From NCBI GenBank assembly GCA_965116465.1, contig OZ220687.1, forward strand, positions 1,426,001 through 1,490,000: a stretch of DNA of 64,000 nucleotides, given 5' to 3'. The stretch is from VXNF01 sp965116465. GTDB lineage: Bacteria > Actinomycetota > Acidimicrobiia > Acidimicrobiales > CATQHL01. Every line of letters begins with the position of its first letter. Position 1 is the stretch's first letter. This document shows, one piece after another, positions 16,390-25,057 of this stretch. The notes beneath the pieces were generated by a model. It searched no databases and was not told the origin of the DNA. It was given only the letters and a program-made list of their open reading frames with translations. The translations under genes were made by a program, and so were the position numbers.

Positions 16390-17319
16390 ATGGGGTCGGA
16401 CACCGTTGGGCAGGCACCCCCACCGCCGCCTGACGATCGGGATGAGGCGCTGAGCCGAGTCCTCGACGAGGGCGTCGTTTGGGGCGACGCGGCGCAATGG
16501 CTGCAGCGGCTTCCACCCAAGTCGGTGGACCTGTTCTTCACGTCGCCCCCGTATGCGGACGCACGGGCGTACTCGAGAATCCACCCCGACAACTACGTCG
16601 AGTGGTTCCTGCCCTTCGCTGCGGCGATGCTCGAAGCGACAAGCCCGGTCGGATCGTTCGTGCTGAACATCAAGAACCGGGTGGCGAAATCGGGAGAACT
16701 GCGGGGCCAGCGTCACCCGTACGTCTACGAATTGGTGCTCGCCGTGCAACGGATGGGTTGGCGTTGGGTCGAGACGTACGTCTGGGCCAAGCCGAACGCC
16801 ATTCCTGGCCGGTTCGGGCCGCGGACCAAGGACAGCTTCGAGTACGTGTACCACTTCGCGAAGGGGCCCAAGCCGTTCTTCGACCTCGACGCGGTGCGAG
16901 TCCCCTACAAGGCGGATCCGGCAGAGATCGCCAGGCGGCTCAGCGACCCCAACGGTCGAAGGAACACCGACGCCGGGTTCGGACGGGATAGGACCAAGAC
17001 CTACGGCTGCGGCGGCGCCGATCCGGGAAATGTCATCGCCGTGAGCCAGAGCTACAACCAGCACCACGGTCCGGCAGGACGCCACACCGCCGTCATGCCC
17101 GAAGGTCTCGCGGAGTTCTTCGTGAAGGCGGCCTGTCCCTCGGACGGTGTCGTCGTGGACCCGTTTGGAGGTTCGGGCACCACGATGGTCGTGGCGCGCC
17201 GCCACGGACGGCGGGCCGGCGGAATCGAGTTGCTCAACGAATACGTCGACGTGGCGACCGAACGGCTCGCCGGCGACTACGTCCAGGAGGAGTTGGGGCT
17301 GCTCCGTGTCGCTTTCTGA
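16390..17319 (+). CDS. Site-specific DNA methyltransferase of a restriction-modification pair
   Basis: 309 residues, beta-class amino-methyltransferase. The catalytic motif TSPPYADARAY (about residues 54-64) precedes the SAM-binding DPFGGSGTTMV (about 257-267). The serine of TSPPY favours N4-cytosine methylation, although N6-adenine enzymes of this class exist. The middle region with ETYVWAKPNAIPGRFGPR is conserved in related solitary and type II methylases. The last 14 bases overlap the start of the nuclease-like gene, so expression is coupled with the methylase first, the safe order. Recognition sequence cannot be read from this. Confidence 0.9.
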   Translation: MGSDTVGQAPPPPPDDRDEALSRVLDEGVVWGDAAQWLQRLPPKSVDLFFTSPPYADARAYSRIHPDNYVEWFLPFAAAMLEATSPVGSFVLNIKNRVAKSGELRGQRHPYVYELVLAVQRMGWRWVETYVWAKPNAIPGRFGPRTKDSFEYVYHFAKGPKPFFDLDAVRVPYKADPAEIARRLSDPNGRRNTDAGFGRDRTKTYGCGGADPGNVIAVSQSYNQHHGPAGRHTAVMPEGLAEFFVKAACPSDGVVVDPFGGSGTTMVVARRHGRRAGGIELLNEYVDVATERLAGDYVQEELGLLRVAF

Positions 17320-17890
17320 CTCGGACCGCGCCGCCCTGTCCGGCGCGGGCACAACTTCCGATCCCGTCGTCCGGCGCCGTGCCGTCGCGATCGCCCTCAG
17401 TAAGTCAGGCGCCGACCTGAACGAGGCTCGCGAACTTCTGGCCGCGGGCTTCACGGCCGCAACACAGCCCTCGTTCCAATACATCCCCCGAGGCGACTCG
17501 ATGGCCGGCGAGGAGGAATTCGACATCGCGTATCTCCGAGCCGGGGGCGGCGCCAGCGGTGCAAAGGCGACGGCAGAACTCCTCGGGCTATCACCCGGAC
17601 CCGATTTCGCACTACCGCAGGGATCGCCCACGGTGGTCATCGAATCGAAAGTCGCAGAGGACGGGGGAACCGCGCGGGACAAGGCGTCACGCATCATCAA
17701 TCTGGCACGCGCGGCCGAGGAACGTGGTCTCCTCGCCTGCGCGGTGATCGACGGGCGCGGTTGGTCGGAACGTGCCAATGCCCTGGCCGATGTCGTCATC
17801 ACCACGCAGGGTCGGACCTATTCGCTTGCGACTCTGCACCACCTTCTCGACATCCCGGACATCGACGCGCTCCGGGGCACGGCGTCCTGA
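17306..17890 (+). CDS. Probable PD-(D/E)XK restriction endonuclease
   Basis: 194 residues from a GTG that overlaps the methylase stop. An acidic strand EEFDIAYL (about residue 72) and, 40 residues later, TVVIESKVAED form a D...ExK arrangement typical of PD-(D/E)XK nucleases; a helix with DKASRIINLARAAEERG follows, then CAVIDGRGWS, the usual next strand. No closer family recognised. The neighbour methylase makes a type II restriction enzyme the best reading. It is short for such an enzyme. The GTG was chosen because a longer upstream frame lies wholly within the methylase. Confidence 0.7.
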   Translation: MSLSDSDRAALSGAGTTSDPVVRRRAVAIALSKSGADLNEARELLAAGFTAATQPSFQYIPRGDSMAGEEEFDIAYLRAGGGASGAKATAELLGLSPGPDFALPQGSPTVVIESKVAEDGGTARDKASRIINLARAAEERGLLACAVIDGRGWSERANALADVVITTQGRTYSLATLHHLLDIPDIDALRGTAS

Positions 17891-17933
17891 CGGGCTGCTG
17901 CGAGGGATCGTCGAACGCTAGGTTGGGCGGGCG

Positions 17934-18572
17934 ATGGCTGCTGCCCGCCACCCCGTCACGGTTCTGCTGGTGCGCCACGGCACCACCGCCACCACCGGGA
18001 AGGTGCTGCCGGGGCGGACCCCGGGGCTGCACCTCTCCGAGGCCGGCCGCGCCCAGGCCGAGGCGGCCGCGGCGCGCATCGGCACCCTGGCGGACGTGCG
18101 CGCCGTGTACGCCTCACCGCTGGAGCGGGCCCAGGAGACCGCCGCCCCCATCGCCCGGGCCGCCGGCCGGCGGGTCCGCACCGTCGAGGGTCTGAACGAG
18201 TGCGACTTCGGTGCCTGGACCGGACGCGATCTGGCCGCCCTGCGGCGCCTCGCCGCCTGGCGCCAGGTGCAGGAGGTGCCCAGCGGCTTCCGCTTCCCCG
18301 GCGGCGAGTCGTTCGCCGAGATGCAGACCCGCATCTGCGGCACCCTCGGCGAGCTGGCCGCCCGCCACCGGGGCGGCGCCATCGTGGCGGTGTCCCACGC
18401 CGACCCCATCAAGGCGGCGGTCGCCCAGGCGGTCGGCACGCCGCTGGACCTGTTCCAGCGCATCGTCATCTCGCCCTGCTCGGTCACCGTGATCGCCTAC
18501 AGCGCAGGTGGCCCCCTCGTACTGACCGTAAACTCCACCGGCGACGACCTGCGCACCTTGCGCCCCAGCTGA
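17934..18572 (+). CDS. Histidine phosphatase superfamily protein, MSMEG_4193-type phosphomutase
   Basis: 212 residues. Catalytic VRHGTTATTGKVLPG at the N-terminus, acid/base region LNECDFGAWTGRDL, and second histidine in VAVSHADPIKAAV. This sequence type is found next to a DUF3090 gene and a SCO1664-type gene in many actinobacteria, exactly as here; its substrate is not established. It lies 43 bp after the restriction gene, but is probably a separate, older unit. Confidence 0.88.
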   Translation: MAAARHPVTVLLVRHGTTATTGKVLPGRTPGLHLSEAGRAQAEAAAARIGTLADVRAVYASPLERAQETAAPIARAAGRRVRTVEGLNECDFGAWTGRDLAALRRLAAWRQVQEVPSGFRFPGGESFAEMQTRICGTLGELAARHRGGAIVAVSHADPIKAAVAQAVGTPLDLFQRIVISPCSVTVIAYSAGGPLVLTVNSTGDDLRTLRPS

Positions 18573-18592
18573 CCGTCGCTCCCCCACCGATC

Positions 18593-19102
18593 ATGCCCTC
18601 CTCCTACGAATTCTCAGACGTGGACGGCTTCGCCTGCGGAACCGTCGGTCCGAAGGGTCAGCGTGTCTTCTTCCTGCAGGTGCGCGAGGGCGACATCGAA
18701 GCGTCGCTGAAGATGGAGAAGCAGCAGGTGGCCGCGCTGGCGAGGTTCCTGCACGAGATGCTCGGCGACATCGAGCGCAAGCGTGTCGTCGCCGCCGCGG
18801 CGGACCCGCTGGACGCAACTCCCGAGGAGGCCGACTTCCGGGAACCCGACGGCCCCGACTGGATCGTCGGCACCATCGGAGCGGCCTACGAGGAGACCAA
18901 CAGCCGCATCATCCTGTGGATCGAGGAACTCACCGAGGACGAGGAGGCCGAGGCCGCCTCGGCGCGCATCGCGCTGCGCCCCGGTCAGGTCGCCGGCTTC
19001 GTCGAGCAGGCGAACGCCCTGGTGGCCGCGGGGCGGCCGCCGTGCCCGTACTGCGGGGCGCCCCTCAACCACAACGACGGCTTCTGCCCCTGCTGGAACT
19101 GA
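18593..19102 (+). CDS. DUF3090 family protein
   Basis: 169 residues. Conserved N-terminus SSYEFSDVDGFACGTVG and FFLQVREG, glutamate-rich middle, and a zinc-ribbon-like C-terminus CPYCGAPLNHNDGFCPCWN. Actinobacteria-specific family of unknown function, nearly always next to the phosphomutase before it and the kinase-like gene after it. The ATG is 21 bp after the previous stop; longer frames in this register lie in the phosphomutase gene. Confidence 0.88.
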   Translation: MPSSYEFSDVDGFACGTVGPKGQRVFFLQVREGDIEASLKMEKQQVAALARFLHEMLGDIERKRVVAAAADPLDATPEEADFREPDGPDWIVGTIGAAYEETNSRIILWIEELTEDEEAEAASARIALRPGQVAGFVEQANALVAAGRPPCPYCGAPLNHNDGFCPCWN

Positions 19103-19114
19103 CCCGGCGGCGCC

Positions 19115-19864
19115 GTGGCCGAATCCGCCATCCGGGCGCGGGAGCCCATCGCCGACGCCGACGCCGTCGAGTTGCTGCGAACCGGCGAGCTGCGGGTGCT
19201 GGGCCGCCTGCCGTGGAGCTCCAACGCCACCTTCCTCGTGGACGTGAGCCCCGGCGACGACCCGGGCGCCGAGGTGGCTCTGCAGGCCGTCTACAAGCCC
19301 GTCCGCGGCGAACGGCCCCTGCACGACTTCCCGCCCGGGCTGTACCGGCGGGAGGTGGCGGCGTACGAACTGTCGGCTGCACTGGGATGGGACCTGGTGC
19401 CGCCCACGGTGGTGCGCGACGGCCCCCTCGGGCCGGGATCGCTGCAACTGTTCGTGCTCGCCGACTTCGAGCAGCACTACTTCACGCTGCGGGAACGCCC
19501 CGAACTGCACCCCGCCCTGCGCCGGCTCTGCGCCTTCGACGTGGTCGCCAACGCCACCGACCGAAAGGGCGGGCACGTGCTGCTGGAGGGCGGCGACCAC
19601 GTCTGGGCCATCGACAACGGCCTCTGCTTCCACGCCGTCTTCAAGCTGCGGACCGTGCTGTGGGACTTCGCCGGGGACCGGCTGCCCGCCGACGTGCGCG
19701 ACGGCCTGAGCCTGCTGGCCGCCGACGGGCCGCCGGAGGCGCTGGCCGAACTGCTGGACCCGGCCGAATGCTCCGCCCTGGCGGGGCGCGCCGAGGTGCT
19801 GCTGGCCGACGGCCGCTTCCCCACCGACCCGTCGGGGCGGCGCTGGCCATGGCCCGTGGTCTAG
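19115..19864 (+). CDS. SCO1664 family protein (PI3/PI4-kinase-like fold)
   Basis: 249 residues from GTG, 12 bp after DUF3090. Segments match the family: SNATFLVDVS, AVYKPVRGERPLHDFPPGLY, FDVVANATDRKGGHVLL and IDNGLCFHAVFKLRTVLWDF, corresponding to the nucleotide-binding lysine, catalytic Asp/Asn and metal Asp of a kinase fold. Substrate unknown. In many actinobacteria the trio sits near mshC of mycothiol synthesis; mshC is not in this window. Confidence 0.85.
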   Translation: MAESAIRAREPIADADAVELLRTGELRVLGRLPWSSNATFLVDVSPGDDPGAEVALQAVYKPVRGERPLHDFPPGLYRREVAAYELSAALGWDLVPPTVVRDGPLGPGSLQLFVLADFEQHYFTLRERPELHPALRRLCAFDVVANATDRKGGHVLLEGGDHVWAIDNGLCFHAVFKLRTVLWDFAGDRLPADVRDGLSLLAADGPPEALAELLDPAECSALAGRAEVLLADGRFPTDPSGRRWPWPVV

Positions 19865-19950
19865 ACCAGGGAAGTGAAGAAGATCGCGCCGCGGTTGCTG
19901 CCGGGGTAGCTTCGACGCTCGGACGCAGGTGAGCCCGGAGGCGTTCTGCG

Positions 19951-21600
19951 ATGCTCCTGAACAAGGGCAAACTCCGCTACAGCACGGACGACCTCCGCAG
20001 TGACGTCCTGGGGGGGATCACCGCCGGGGTAGTGGGCCTGCCGCTGGCGCTGGCCTTCGGGGAGGGTTCTGGCCTCGGCGCGGTGGCCGGCCTGTACGCG
20101 GCGGTGTCCATGGGGCTGTTCGCGGCGCTCTTCGGGGGGACCCAGACCCTGGTCTCGGGCCCGACGGCGCCCATGACCGTGGCCGTGTCGGTGATCGTGG
20201 CCACGCAGGTGGAGAGCATCACCGAGGTGTTCGCCATCGCCGTCATGGCCGGGATCCTGCAGATCCTGCTCGGCGCGCTGCGGCTGGGGCGGTTCATCGC
20301 CTACACGCCCTACTCGGTGATCTCGGGGTTCATGTCGGGCGTCGGCATCATCATCATCCTGAGCCAGACCCTGCCCTTCGGGGGCAGCGCCGTGGCCGAG
20401 GGCGGACCACTGGGGGCGATCCGCGCCTGGCCGGACCTGTTCGGCGACCTGAACACCCACGCGGTGGTCATCGGGGCGGTGACCCTGGCCGTGAGCATCT
20501 TCTGGCCGGTGCGGCTGCGCCGCTGGCTGCCGGCCACTCTGGCGGCGCTCATCGCCGGCACGCTGCTGAGCGTCGCCTGGGGAGGCGACACGCCCATCAT
20601 CGGCGACGTGCCGCAGGGCTTCCCCGCGATCGCTCTGCCGGCGTTCTCGGTGGACCTGCTGGGCCGGGCCGTGCAGCCGGCGATCACCCTGGCGCTGCTG
20701 GGCTCGATCAACACGCTGCTCACCTCGCTGATGGCCGACTCGATGACCCGCACCCAGCACGACTCGGACCGCGAGCTCGTCGGCCAGGGCATCGGCAACG
20801 TGGCCACCGGCTTCATCGCCGGCATGCCCAGCGCCGGCATCACCGTGCTGACCGGGGCGAACATCCGGGCCGGCGCCCGCACCCGGGTCTCGGCGGTGCT
20901 GTGCGCGGGGATCCTGCTGGCGATCCTGCTGGGGCTGGGACGGTTCCTGGAGGTGATCCCCCACGCCGCCCTCGCCGCCATCCTGATGCGGATCAGCTGG
21001 GACATCATCGACTGGCGCTTCCTGACCCGCATCCGCCGGATCCAGCGCGAGCACCTCGTCGTGATGGCCGCCACGCTGGCGCTGACGGTGTTCGTGGACC
21101 TGCTGACCGCCGTGGCGGTGGGCCTGGTGGTGGCGGGCATGGTGGGGGCGCGCCGCTTCGAGTTGTTCCAGATGGACCGGGCGGTGTCGGTGCCGCTGCT
21201 GGACCAGACCTTCCTCTACGCCGACGTGGACCTCTTCGACCTGGACGACGACGTGGACATGTTCGCGGCGCGCACCGGCATGGTGGGGCTGAAGGGCAAC
21301 TTCACCGTGGCCTCCTCCCGGCGGCTGATCAAGGCCCTCAGCCAGGACATCGGCGAGCACGAGGTCGTGATCCTGGACTTCTCCGAGACCCAGTACATCG
21401 ACGACAGCGCCGCCCTGGTCGTGGAGCAGATGATCGACGTGGCCCGGGCCGAGGACACCGAGTGCATCGTGATGGGCCTGCAGGGCCCGCCGGCGGAGAC
21501 GCTGCAGTCACTCAACGTGCTGCGGCACATCCCCGCCGACCACGTCGTGGAGGACCTCGACGGCGCCCGCGAGGTCGCCAAGCGCCTGCTGGACGCCTAG
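19951..21600 (+). CDS. SulP family anion transporter with STAS domain
   Basis: 549 residues. The membrane domain starts with DVLGGITAGVVGLPLALAFG, the SulP signature, and has about 10-12 hydrophobic segments to about residue 400. The C-terminal STAS domain follows, with VVILDFSETQYIDDSA. Family members carry sulfate, bicarbonate or other anions across the inner membrane. Sulfate is attractive given the sulfatase/sulfonate-type importer cluster later in the window, but sequence alone does not decide. ATG follows a GGAG-type site. Confidence 0.92.
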   Translation: MLLNKGKLRYSTDDLRSDVLGGITAGVVGLPLALAFGEGSGLGAVAGLYAAVSMGLFAALFGGTQTLVSGPTAPMTVAVSVIVATQVESITEVFAIAVMAGILQILLGALRLGRFIAYTPYSVISGFMSGVGIIIILSQTLPFGGSAVAEGGPLGAIRAWPDLFGDLNTHAVVIGAVTLAVSIFWPVRLRRWLPATLAALIAGTLLSVAWGGDTPIIGDVPQGFPAIALPAFSVDLLGRAVQPAITLALLGSINTLLTSLMADSMTRTQHDSDRELVGQGIGNVATGFIAGMPSAGITVLTGANIRAGARTRVSAVLCAGILLAILLGLGRFLEVIPHAALAAILMRISWDIIDWRFLTRIRRIQREHLVVMAATLALTVFVDLLTAVAVGLVVAGMVGARRFELFQMDRAVSVPLLDQTFLYADVDLFDLDDDVDMFAARTGMVGLKGNFTVASSRRLIKALSQDIGEHEVVILDFSETQYIDDSAALVVEQMIDVARAEDTECIVMGLQGPPAETLQSLNVLRHIPADHVVEDLDGAREVAKRLLDA

Positions 21601-21619
21601 CCGCGGGAGCCGTTCGCTC

Positions 21620-22900
21620 CTAGTCGTCGTCGCGGTAGATCTCCTCGGGCACGACCACGAACTCGGGGTAGGCCTCGATGCCGAGCTCGCCCACGTCCTG
21701 GCCGAGCTCCTCGACCTTGCGGGAGACCCGCAGGCCGATCGTCATGTCGATCAGCTTCCAGACGACGAAGGAGGCGGCGAACGAGAAGGCGCCGATCGTC
21801 ACGATGCCCAGCAGCTGCGTGCCGAAGCCGGCGCCGCCGGCGATGCAGGCGGCGATGGTTCCCCAGATGCCGCAGATGAGGTGGGCGGGGATGGCCCCGA
21901 CCACGTCGTCCAACTTCATCATCTCGAGCGCCTTGATGCCGGCGGTGCAGAGGACGCCGCCGACGGCGCCGATGACGATCGCCCACCAGTGCTCGGTGAT
22001 GTAGGGCGCGGCGGTGATGGACACCAGACCGGCGATGGCACCGTTCAGGCCGGCGATGAGGTCCATGCGTCCCAGGAGCCTCTTGGAGACGGCGAGCGCC
22101 GACACGACGCCGGCGGCGGCCGCCAGGTTGGTGTTGACCAGCACCACGCTCATGCTCACGGCATCCTGCACGCTGCCCAGCGCCAGCACCGATCCGCCGT
22201 TGAAGGCGAACCACCCCATCCAGAGGATGAACACGCCCAGAGTGACGATCAGCACGTTGGAGGGCGGCGTGGGCCGGGCCGTGCCGTCCTTGCGGAACTT
22301 GCCGAGCCTCGGGCCGATGATCATGACGCCCGCCAGCGCCGCCCAGCCGCCGGTGCTGTGGACGATGGTGGAGCCGGCGAAGTCCACGAACCCACGCTCG
22401 GCCAGCCAGCCGCCGCCCCAGGTCCAGGAGCCGACGATCGGGTAGATGAAGGCGGTGAGGATCAGCGTGAAGGCGAAGAACGACCACATCTTGATGCGCT
22501 CGGCGATGGCGCCGGACACGATGGAGGCCGCCGCCGCCACGAAGACCATCTGGAAGTACCAGTCCGACATCACCGAGTAGCCGTTGCCGACCACCGCCTC
22601 GACGGCTCCCTCGTTCCCGCCGAGCAGCGCCACCTCGCTGGCGGACGGCTCGTACAGGAACCTGAACGAGCCGACGGCGTCGCCCACGTCGACGTACATG
22701 ATGTTGTAGCCGATGAGGTAGTAGGCGATACCGGCGATCGAGAAGATCCCGATGTTCTTCAGGCAGATCATCGATGCGTTCTTGGTGCGCACCGAGCCTG
22801 CCTCGAGCATGGCGAACCCTGCCGCCATCCACATCACCAGCACCCCCCAGATGAGGAATGCGAAGGAGTTGAGGATGAACTGGGCTGAGACGTCGATCAC
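21620..22900 (-). CDS. amt: Ammonium transporter
   Basis: 426 residues, about 11 membrane segments, Amt/Rh family. Signature regions AGFAMLEAGSVRTKNAS, FAGSTIVHSTGGWAAL, NGAIAGLVSITAAP and the pore histidine region GAIPAHLICGIWG are clear. Starts with GTG. No glnK follows it; the C-terminus ends in an acidic tail. Convergent with SulP, with 19 bp between stops. No P-II binding site can be judged from sequence. Confidence 0.95.
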   Translation of the reverse strand: MIDVSAQFILNSFAFLIWGVLVMWMAAGFAMLEAGSVRTKNASMICLKNIGIFSIAGIAYYLIGYNIMYVDVGDAVGSFRFLYEPSASEVALLGGNEGAVEAVVGNGYSVMSDWYFQMVFVAAAASIVSGAIAERIKMWSFFAFTLILTAFIYPIVGSWTWGGGWLAERGFVDFAGSTIVHSTGGWAALAGVMIIGPRLGKFRKDGTARPTPPSNVLIVTLGVFILWMGWFAFNGGSVLALGSVQDAVSMSVVLVNTNLAAAAGVVSALAVSKRLLGRMDLIAGLNGAIAGLVSITAAPYITEHWWAIVIGAVGGVLCTAGIKALEMMKLDDVVGAIPAHLICGIWGTIAACIAGGAGFGTQLLGIVTIGAFSFAASFVVWKLIDMTIGLRVSRKVEELGQDVGELGIEAYPEFVVVPEEIYRDDD

Positions 22901-23006
22901 AGCGCTCCCTCCCTGCTGCCAGGCGACCGGTTGGATCCCGCGCCGTCTGCGGCCCCGGCCGCGGATCCCGGCGGGGACGTTAGCAGTCGTCTCTTAGCCT
23001 CTGCTT

Positions 23007-23018
23007 CCCCCCCCCCCC
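23007..23018 (+). repeat. Run of 12 C residues
   Basis: Homopolymer between amt and etfA, next to a B repeat and about 110 bp upstream of the amt start. Such tracts can vary in length by slippage, and are also a common site of read error. Confidence 0.8.
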
Positions 23019-23021
23019 ACG

Positions 23022-23140
23022 CACAGGCGGCCCCGCCCGGGCCACCGGACAACCGAGGGTGGGGGACGCCGGGGTCGAAGTCCGGATCGATTACGAAGGC
23101 GAGAGGCGGACCCGGCGCCGGCGGCGCCCGCCCGGACAAC
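23022..23140 (+). repeat. Family B dispersed repeat, copy 3
   Basis: Core GAGGGTGGGGGACGCC to GTCCGGATCGATTACG. It is bounded on the left by CCCCGCCCGGGCCACCGGACAACC (split by the line of the core) and on the right by GGCGCCCGCCCGGACAACC, a clear flanking direct repeat. It lies between etfA and amt. Confidence 0.85.
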
Positions 23141-23152
23141 CGCGCCGGCCGG

Positions 23153-24127
23153 TCAGCCGCGGGCTTGGAGGGCTTCGATGAGGCGGGGCAGGATCTGGTG
23201 GACGTCGCCGACGATGCCCAGATCGGCGACGCCGAAGATGGGTGCCTCGGGATCCTTGTTGACGGCGACGATGTTGCGGGAGTTCTTCATCCCCACCAGG
23301 TGCTGGGTCGCCCCGGAGATGCCGCAGGCGATGTAGACGTCGGGCTTGACCACCTTGCCGGTCTGGCCGACCTGCTGGGAGTAGGGAACCCAGCCCGCGT
23401 CGACGATCGCCCGGGAGGCGCCGGCGGCGCCGCCCAGCAGCCCGGCGAGCTGCTCGATCATCTCGTACTTGCCGGCCTCGCCGAGGCCCCGGCCGCCCGA
23501 GACCACCACCGCGGCCTCGTCCAGCTTGGGCCCGGTGGACTGCTCGGCGTGACTGCCGACCACCCGGGCCGCACCGCTGGCGCCGCAGTCGGCTGCGGGC
23601 AACTCGACGACCGGCGCCGGCGCCCCGCCCACCGGGGTGGCCTGGAACGACTTCGGGCGGATGAGCAAGAGCTGCGGCCCGGCGGCGGCGAAGCGGGTGT
23701 GCACGTTGGTGGTGCCGCCGAAGATGGGCTCGATGCCCACCAGGGCGCCGTCGGCGACCGCCAGCTCGGTGACGTTGGTTATGACGGGGGTGTCGAGCCG
23801 GGCCGAGAGCCGACCCGCCACGTCGCGCCCGTCATAGGTGGTGGCCGCCAGGATCACCGCAGGCGGGTCGTCGGAGCCGGCGACCGCGGCGGCCAGCGAG
23901 GTGGCCAGCAGCGGGCCGACCAGCGCCTCGGCGGGCCGCTCGAGGTGCCGCAGCAGCGAGGCGCCGTGCTCGCCGACCGCGGCGCTCACGGCGCCGGCGT
24001 CGCCGCCCGCGCAGACCGCCTCGACGCGCTCGCCGAAGCGGTGCGCCGCAGCCAGCAGTTCCAGCGAGATCGACGCCACGCCACCGGGGGCGGGCTCGAC
24101 GTGCACCCAGACCGTTCCGACGCCCAT
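23153..24127 (-). CDS. etfA: Electron transfer flavoprotein alpha subunit
   Basis: 324 residues. The FAD-binding C-terminal half has GGRGLGEAGKYEMIEQLAG, PYSQQVGQTGKVVKPDVYI, GISGATQHLVGM and VAVNKDPEAPIFGVADLG, the full ETF-alpha signature. It accepts electrons from acyl-CoA and related dehydrogenases and passes them to the quinone pool. ATG gives MGVGTVWVHVEP, 10 bp after etfB. Confidence 0.96.
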   Translation of the reverse strand: MGVGTVWVHVEPAPGGVASISLELLAAAHRFGERVEAVCAGGDAGAVSAAVGEHGASLLRHLERPAEALVGPLLATSLAAAVAGSDDPPAVILAATTYDGRDVAGRLSARLDTPVITNVTELAVADGALVGIEPIFGGTTNVHTRFAAAGPQLLLIRPKSFQATPVGGAPAPVVELPAADCGASGAARVVGSHAEQSTGPKLDEAAVVVSGGRGLGEAGKYEMIEQLAGLLGGAAGASRAIVDAGWVPYSQQVGQTGKVVKPDVYIACGISGATQHLVGMKNSRNIVAVNKDPEAPIFGVADLGIVGDVHQILPRLIEALQARG

Positions 24128-24137
24128 GGCGGCCTCC

Positions 24138-24914
24138 CTAGAGGACCTTGAGCTCTTCCAGGAACGCCACGATGCGCTCGTGGCCGCTGCCGTCGTCGCT
24201 GACGATCTCGCCGGCCTGCCGGGCCGGCACGGGCGCCACCTCGACGATCTCCTGGCGGGCGCCGGTCCAGCCCACCTCGCCGGCCTCGATGCCCAGGTCG
24301 GCGATCCCGAGCCGGTCGGCGGGCTTGTTCTTGGCGGCCATGATCCCCTTGAAGGAGGGATAGCGGGGCTCGACGACACCGGCGGTCACCGACAGCACCG
24401 CCGGCAGCGGGCAGACCACCTCGTCGTAGCCGTCCTCGGTCTGGCGCTGGACGGTCACCTCACCGTCGCCGAGGCTGACCGACTTGGCGAAGGTGACCGA
24501 CGGCAGGCCGAGCAGCTCGGCGATCTGAGCGGGCACGGTGCCGGTGTAGCCGTCGGTTGACTCGGTCGCCGCCAGGATCAGGTCGGGCTCGGCCCGGCGC
24601 ATCGCCGCCGCCAGGACCTTCGCCGTGCCGAGGGCGTCGCTGCCGGCGAGCGCCTCGTCGCTGACGAGGATGGCCCGGTCGGCGCCCATCGCCAGGGCGG
24701 TGCGCAGCCCGCCGAACTCCTCGTTGGGCGCCATCGAGACCGCCACCACCTCCCCTTCGGTGGCCTCGGCCATCTGCAGCGCCATCTCGACGCCGTAGGA
24801 GTCGGACTCGTCGAGGATGAGCTTCTCGGCGCGGACCAGGGTCTTCGTGTCCGGATCCAGCTTGCCGGGGTTCGCCGGATCGGGGATCTGCTTCACACAG
24901 ACTGCGATTCGCAC
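24138..24914 (-). CDS. etfB: Electron transfer flavoprotein beta subunit
   Basis: 258 residues from GTG (VRIAVCVKQIPDP), the usual N-terminus of EtfB. A TTG 24 bases upstream would add eight unconserved residues and is less likely. AMP-binding region LILAATESTDGYTGTVPAQ and the signature VRRYPSFKGIMAAKNKP-like segment (EPRYPSFKGIMAAKNKP) are present. First gene of the etfBA pair. The region upstream carries a fragment of the B repeat. Confidence 0.95.
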   Translation of the reverse strand: MRIAVCVKQIPDPANPGKLDPDTKTLVRAEKLILDESDSYGVEMALQMAEATEGEVVAVSMAPNEEFGGLRTALAMGADRAILVSDEALAGSDALGTAKVLAAAMRRAEPDLILAATESTDGYTGTVPAQIAELLGLPSVTFAKSVSLGDGEVTVQRQTEDGYDEVVCPLPAVLSVTAGVVEPRYPSFKGIMAAKNKPADRLGIADLGIEAGEVGWTGARQEIVEVAPVPARQAGEIVSDDGSGHERIVAFLEELKVL

Positions 24915-24963
24915 CGTCAGAGTCTGCTGCTCCCCCAACCCGATTACAACGCGCCCAAGCCTC

Positions 24964-24987
24964 CGCCCGGGCGGGCGCCGCCGGTAG
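24964..24987 (-). repeat. Fragment of family B repeat
   Basis: CGCCCGGGCGGGCGCCGCCGGT is the reverse complement of the right end of the B repeat (ACCGGCGGCGCCCGCCCGGG). Only this end is present, in the divergent spacer between etfB and the lipid kinase. Confidence 0.55.
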
Positions 24988-25057
24988 CGATTGTGGGCGA
25001 TCAGGGCGTCGGGGCTAGCGTCGCGGGACGGGCACGGGCTCTGGAGAGGAGCCGAAC

